Source of the DNA: Pseudomonadota bacterium
GTDB lineage: Bacteria; Desulfobacterota; Syntrophia; Syntrophales; JADFWA01
Direction of reading: 5' to 3'
Length of the DNA: 9,044 nucleotides
Assembly (NCBI GenBank): GCA_030612385.1
Contig: JAUWNZ010000035.1
Span: 1 to 9,044 of the forward strand
Of the stretch, positions 6,305 to 9,044 are shown piece by piece. Both the position numbers and the translations under genes were made by a program. Positions within the stretch are counted from its first letter, which is position 1. Each line of letters starts with the position of its first letter. The notes below the pieces were generated by a model. It made no database searches. It saw only the letters and a program-made list of their open reading frames with translations, and was not told the origin of the DNA.

Positions 6305-6551
6305 AAAACTGCGGCGTATATTCCGGCACGATTTCCTTCAGCTTTTCCTTTATGGCTATGGCATCATAAGTTCCCGCGACGGGCAGAAGCTTGTCAATTT
6401 TCATATTGAGAATTTTTTGATCATCAGTATTTCCTTTGCTTGATCGGATCATCATTAAGTAAACTGAAGTTTTCAACTCCAAGCATGGCATGCTGAACTC
6501 GAAAAACCGCAACCCCCTCCCTGATTTTGTAGACACACGCCTGTTTCTCAA
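6303..6551 (-). pseudogene. Probable C-terminal relic of a CapD/FlaA1-like polysaccharide biosynthesis protein
   Basis: Read on the minus strand, the last 40 or so codons (roughly 6303-6437) encode DKLLPVAGTYDAIAIKEKLK followed by EIVPEYTPQF. This strongly resembles the extreme C-terminus of CapD/FlaA1-type nucleotide-sugar 4,6-dehydratases, where a helix runs into a conserved LKEIVPEY-P end. The upstream part of the frame (to a TTG at 6549-6551) does not look like that family and has no Shine-Dalgarno, and the large Rossmann and membrane domains are absent. I infer a decayed 3' end of a deleted or rearranged gene. Its stop codon overlaps the edge of the inverted-repeat element. Family assignment is from memory of the tail motif only. 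Confidence 0.42.
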
Positions 6552-7008
6552 TATCGGTGTATCTGTATGTTATTGCACACTATCTGACGATTCGTTTACT
6601 TACCGATCCCAAACTCAAGGTATGACTTCATCAACATTAAGGGCGTTGGCCAATAACTTTTTACGCCGATAGACTCGGGACAGCTTTCAATTATTGCCTG
6701 TTGATTCAAGATATTATATTTTCACCACGCTTCGCGTGTATATTTTGTTTAATGAAAAATCTCTTTTAAAAAATGAGAAAGTATGGCATAAATAGTTACT
6801 TAACTCCTTGACAAAGAATTGCCTGGGGGTGGTCCGATGCAGCCGTTACAAATCTGTCGAAAATAATTCTGATTAAACAATATACGCAAAAGACAAATGG
6901 GAGCAATACTGAAGAGAGAAACCGGGCATCGAGGTTTATTTCAACATTCATATCCAAATCGTCGAAATTAACCTTTTTCCAAACTTTTGAACGTTACCAA
7001 GGAGGTAT
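6552..7008. other. Spacer of about 450 bp without a convincing gene
   Basis: No supported CDS is visible. A weak CACGC-TTC-GCGTG hairpin (6726-6738) is followed by a T-rich tract (TATATTTTGTTT), possibly a weak plus-strand terminator. TTGACA occurs at 6808-6813 but no matching -10 follows at 16-18 bp. A minus-strand frame at 6796-6951 could encode 51 residues with a hydrophobic middle, but it has no ribosome site. The segment may be decayed DNA linked to the relic next to it. Confidence 0.5.
6999..7006 (+). promoter_or_regulatory. Closely spaced Shine-Dalgarno of the crotonase gene
   Basis: AAGGAGGT is a near-perfect anti-16S match, but only 2 nt separate it from the ATG at 7009. That is shorter than usual. 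The MNYQTIILEK start is nonetheless the normal crotonase N-terminus, and no better start lies nearby. Confidence 0.7.
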
Positions 7009-7812
7009 ATGAATTATCAGACCATAATCTTAGAGAAAGCGGAAGGAGTTGCAACTCTAACCTTGGATCGGCCTGAGGTGGGCAATGCCCTCAATAGCCA
7101 GATGGGCGATGAGTTGCTTGATGCCTTTGAAGCAGTCGGAAGCGATGATGAGTGCAGGGTGCTGGTTATCACCGGGGCAGGTAATGTTTTCTCTTCCGGG
7201 ATAGATATAGGGGAAACCTCGGTTAAGCTGAAAAATGTAAAATCTGAAGAAAAGAGTATGGAAATACTCTTCGATAAGAAATTCCTTGATGAGAGTCCTG
7301 TTGCGCTTCGTAGATTAAAACAGCCGACCATCGCCTGTGTAAATGGGGCTGCCATTGGTTTTGGCTGTACCTTAAGCCTTGCCTGCGATATTAGAATTGC
7401 TTCTGAAAAAGCTCAATTTTCAATGGCATTTGTGCGCGTTGGGTTTATACCTGAATTTGGCTCCACCTATAGCTTGCCCCGGGTTGTAGGCATAGCAAAA
7501 GCATGCGAATTAGCTTTTACAGGCAAGACGCTGAGCGCAAGAGAAGCAACGGAGATAGGGCTCGTAAATCAGACTGTGCCTGCCGACCGGTTAAAGAAAG
7601 TTACTTATGAACTGGCGCAAAGTATTGCGGCTGGTTCTCCAGCCGCTATTCAGTTCGCTAAGATAGGGTTATATCAAGCGCTAAATGCTGATATACGCAC
7701 GCAGGTACAGTTCGAAAACCTTGCTCTAAATGCTTGTGTGAGAAGCAAAGATGTAGAGGAGGGATTAAATGCTTTTCTGGAGAGAAGGAAGCCAATATTC
7801 AGAGGGGAGTAA
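7009..7812 (+). CDS. Enoyl-CoA hydratase/isomerase (crotonase) family protein, isomerase-like active site
   Basis: A 267-residue crotonase-fold acyl-CoA enzyme of normal length. FSSGIDIGE (61-69) and NGAAIGFGCTLSLACDIRIAS (112-132) supply the oxyanion-hole and CoA-binding signature. AFVRVGFIPEFGSTYSLPRVVG (140-161) and the LSAREATEIGLVNQTV segment (175-190) are typical. The two glutamates that add water in true enoyl-CoA hydratases (rat Glu144 and Glu164) align with Thr121 and Phe141, so hydratase activity is unlikely. Glu149 in IPEFG aligns with the acid/base of delta3-delta2-enoyl-CoA and PaaG-type isomerases. I therefore infer a double-bond isomerase or related activity in fatty-acid or aromatic acyl-CoA breakdown. 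It is not clearly in an operon; the spacers on both sides are long. Confidence 0.92.
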   Translation: MNYQTIILEKAEGVATLTLDRPEVGNALNSQMGDELLDAFEAVGSDDECRVLVITGAGNVFSSGIDIGETSVKLKNVKSEEKSMEILFDKKFLDESPVALRRLKQPTIACVNGAAIGFGCTLSLACDIRIASEKAQFSMAFVRVGFIPEFGSTYSLPRVVGIAKACELAFTGKTLSAREATEIGLVNQTVPADRLKKVTYELAQSIAAGSPAAIQFAKIGLYQALNADIRTQVQFENLALNACVRSKDVEEGLNAFLERRKPIFRGE

Positions 7813-7993
7813 GGGAAGTGAAAAATTGATTGATCACCTTCTGTGTCAGTTGAAAGAGGAAGATACGCCAGTTGAATGTCGGTGTGATCATAAACCGGTA
7901 AATTGTCGATTTTTCACATCCGGCCTCTCTGTTCCTGACAAGAGACTTATACATAGTGCCTGAGCGAAAACCCTGAAATATGGTTTTTCACTT
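7813..7993. other. Spacer with dyad symmetries after the crotonase gene; possible weak terminator
   Basis: GTGAAAAAT (7818-7826) and ATTTTTCAC (7909-7917) form a 9-bp perfect inverted repeat, with TGATCACC and GGTGTGATCA between them. A second hairpin, GAAAACC (7966-7972) with GGTTTTTC (7982-7989), is followed by ACTTTTGTTT. The second could be an AT-rich intrinsic terminator for the crotonase gene, but its stem is weak. Confidence 0.35.
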
Positions 7994-8296
7994 TTGTTTA
8001 GAAAATTCAAACTCGCTGAGTTCGAGGAAGAGAAAAAAATCAACGATCTGTTGAAGAATGCTGCCGGACATTACAATACAATGGTCAAGGATACTATTAG
8101 TAGGTATGAAGAAACCTTGAAAAATGTGGGCGTACAATTAACAGAACACAATTTCGAGTATGAGTTTTCTTTTAGTGCAGAATGCTCATTATTCTATTAC
8201 GACCTTATTGCTTCGGCTGCTTTATTTCGGTTTCGGGCGTTACAAGCTGCTGAACCGCCTCTATCTGAACCTTGCCGGCAGCCAGATCGGCAGTGA
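7994..8296 (+). CDS. Doubtful small charged ORF
   Basis: The open frame starts at TTG and encodes about 100 residues. The first 55 or so (FRKFKLAEFEEEKKINDLLK, then a run of charged helical residues) look protein-like. The last 30 run through the 3' end of the convergent membrane-protein gene (overlap 8205-8296) and look like antisense translation (PPLSEPCRQPDRQ). There is no Shine-Dalgarno, and the predicted hairpin at 7966-7989 lies just upstream. The same frame upstream of a TGA (7961-7963) is also open, which would suit a decayed gene fragment. I recognise no family. Confidence 0.2.
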   Translation: MFRKFKLAEFEEEKKINDLLKNAAGHYNTMVKDTISRYEETLKNVGVQLTEHNFEYEFSFSAECSLFYYDLIASAALFRFRALQAAEPPLSEPCRQPDRQ

Positions 8297-8798
8297 GTTT
8301 GTCGATGATACCCTGGAGCCGGTCTTTTTCCTCAATAAAACCCTTGCTCTCGCTAACAGCTGATTCGAGGGTCTCTCTTTGCATGACAAGCGTCTTTACT
8401 TTATTCAATAAATTCTCGTGCTCCGCCTGTAAATTGGCGGCCTCTTTCATACGTTCCTCGTTGCTTTTGATAGTGGATTGAAGCGATGTATTCTGTTCTT
8501 TCAGCCCCTCAATCTCTTTTTGAAGCGCCTCGATCTCTTCCCTCAGTTTGTCGGGATCATTTGCTTTATCGTTCAGGCTGGTGATACGATTTTGCAGAGC
8601 ATCAGCTTTTTCAGTGAGGACAAGATTAGCCTGTTCCAGGGACCCTATGTATTCGATAGTCTTTGAGAGGTATTTTGTGTAATCGGGCTTTTCCTCACGT
8701 TCAACGCCCCACACATAATACCCGACAACAATACCCGCGACGAATAAAACAGCGATAACAACAAGATAAACAATCCATTCTTTTTTCTCTTTAATCAT
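8205..8798 (-). CDS. Single-pass membrane coiled-coil protein, function unknown
   Basis: A 197-residue protein with a short positively charged N-terminus (MIKEKKEW), one transmembrane helix at about 9-30 (IVYLVVIAVLFVAGIVVGYY), then a long charged, heptad-rich region from about 42 to 185 (repeated Glu/Lys/Leu/Gln) predicted to form a coiled coil. A short tail ends in EIKQPKQ. The topology suggests an inner-membrane anchor with the coil on the outer face, as in many envelope-spanning or scaffold proteins; that is inference. No enzymatic motif is visible. AAGGAGG on the minus strand (8804-8810) lies 5 nt before the ATG and fixes the start. An extended -10 promoter lies about 70 nt upstream, so it is probably transcribed on its own. 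It is convergent with the plus-strand material before it. I do not recognise a named family. Confidence 0.82.
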   Translation of the reverse strand: MIKEKKEWIVYLVVIAVLFVAGIVVGYYVWGVEREEKPDYTKYLSKTIEYIGSLEQANLVLTEKADALQNRITSLNDKANDPDKLREEIEALQKEIEGLKEQNTSLQSTIKSNEERMKEAANLQAEHENLLNKVKTLVMQRETLESAVSESKGFIEEKDRLQGIIDKLTADLAAGKVQIEAVQQLVTPETEIKQPKQ

Positions 8799-8864
8799 GG
8801 TGCCCTCCTTACAATCACTTTTTATGATAAGGAAACGATTTCAAAGATTAATACAATTTAATAT

Positions 8865-8873
8865 ATTATAACA
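8865..8873 (-). promoter_or_regulatory. Extended -10 promoter for the coiled-coil gene
   Basis: On the minus strand the sequence reads TGTTATAAT: a perfect TATAAT preceded by the TGN extension. It lies about 67 nt upstream of the start codon in AT-rich DNA. No good -35 is present at 16-18 bp, as is common for extended -10 promoters. Housekeeping sigma factor use is inferred. Confidence 0.5.
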
Positions 8874-9044
8874 CTAACAGGCGCGAAATAAAACAGGAGA
8901 AAACGATAACCAAGCGCGATATAAAAATAATTTGCAACGACAAGTATCTCTCTTATGTTATAGCAACTTAAGGCGATATGTTTATGAGATACTTTAAGTA
9001 TGTATGCGACATATGAAATGTTGTTTTGTAGCTGCCCGATTCAT
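8874..9044. other. AT-rich upstream region without a gene, running off the window
   Basis: I see no coding frame. A 13-bp odd palindrome, ATACTT-T-AAGTAT (8989-9001), and a TTGCAA...TATGTT pair (8932-8937 and 8954-8959, 16 bp apart) could belong to a plus-strand promoter or operator for a gene beyond the window. Neither is strong. Confidence 0.3.

Noticed and set aside
6490..6672. Plus-strand open frame of 60 codons opposite the relic
   Set aside because: No Shine-Dalgarno, no recognisable family, and it overlaps the more plausible minus-strand relic.
6808..6825. TTGACA followed by AAAGAATTGCC as a sigma-70 or sigma-54 promoter upstream of the crotonase gene
   Set aside because: No -10 hexamer at 16-18 bp, and as a sigma-54 site it lacks the GG of the -24 element and its spacing is one base short.
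6796..6951. Minus-strand ORF of 51 codons with a hydrophobic centre (FLSSVLLPFVFCVYC)
   Set aside because: It looks like a possible small membrane protein, but there is no ribosome site before its ATG and no promoter or known family; not supportable beyond a note.

Overview
The window is ordinary bacterial DNA of moderate GC content, frequent in AGG/AGA (Arg) and ATA (Ile) codons and rich in short fold-back repeats between genes. A gatAB pair, a crotonase and this kind of repeat-filled spacer would suit an anaerobic Desulfobacterota/Nitrospirota-like genome. That assignment is inference from style only; nothing here fixes the taxon.

Layout. (1) Positions 1-2858: the 3' part of gatA and a complete gatB, one nucleotide apart, encoding two subunits of the tRNA-dependent amidotransferase GatCAB. 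(2) Positions 2859-6304: three plus-strand genes, a DUF4037 nucleotidyltransferase-fold protein, an atypical/extended SDR (NAD(P)-dependent epimerase/dehydratase), and a DUF4125 protein. Each is separated from the next by fold-back repeat blocks. Two of these blocks are nested inverted repeats with a REP/inverted-REP pair (GTAG-foot hairpins) near the centre. (3) Positions 6303-7008: a minus-strand relic that looks like the C-terminus of a CapD/FlaA1-type polysaccharide-biosynthesis protein, then about 450 bp without a convincing gene. (4) Positions 7009-7812: a crotonase-fold protein lacking both hydratase glutamates but keeping the isomerase-type glutamate. (5) Positions 7813-9044: a doubtful small ORF, a convergent minus-strand gene for a single-pass membrane coiled-coil protein with an extended -10 promoter, and an AT-rich upstream region.

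How the genes work together. GatA and GatB act with GatC (not in the window) to convert misacylated Glu-tRNA(Gln) and/or Asp-tRNA(Asn). DUF4037 and DUF4125 belong to families I recall as often adjacent or fused; here an SDR gene and two repeat blocks lie between them. No pathway links the remaining genes with confidence.

The most notable material is in the spacers. They contain arrays of 7-, 8- and 10-bp units folded back on themselves, start 0 to 14 nt after stop codons, share a recurrent AACTAYTCAG terminus, and include two different REP families. No complete transposase gene is visible, so these elements would have to be mobilised in trans, if at all.
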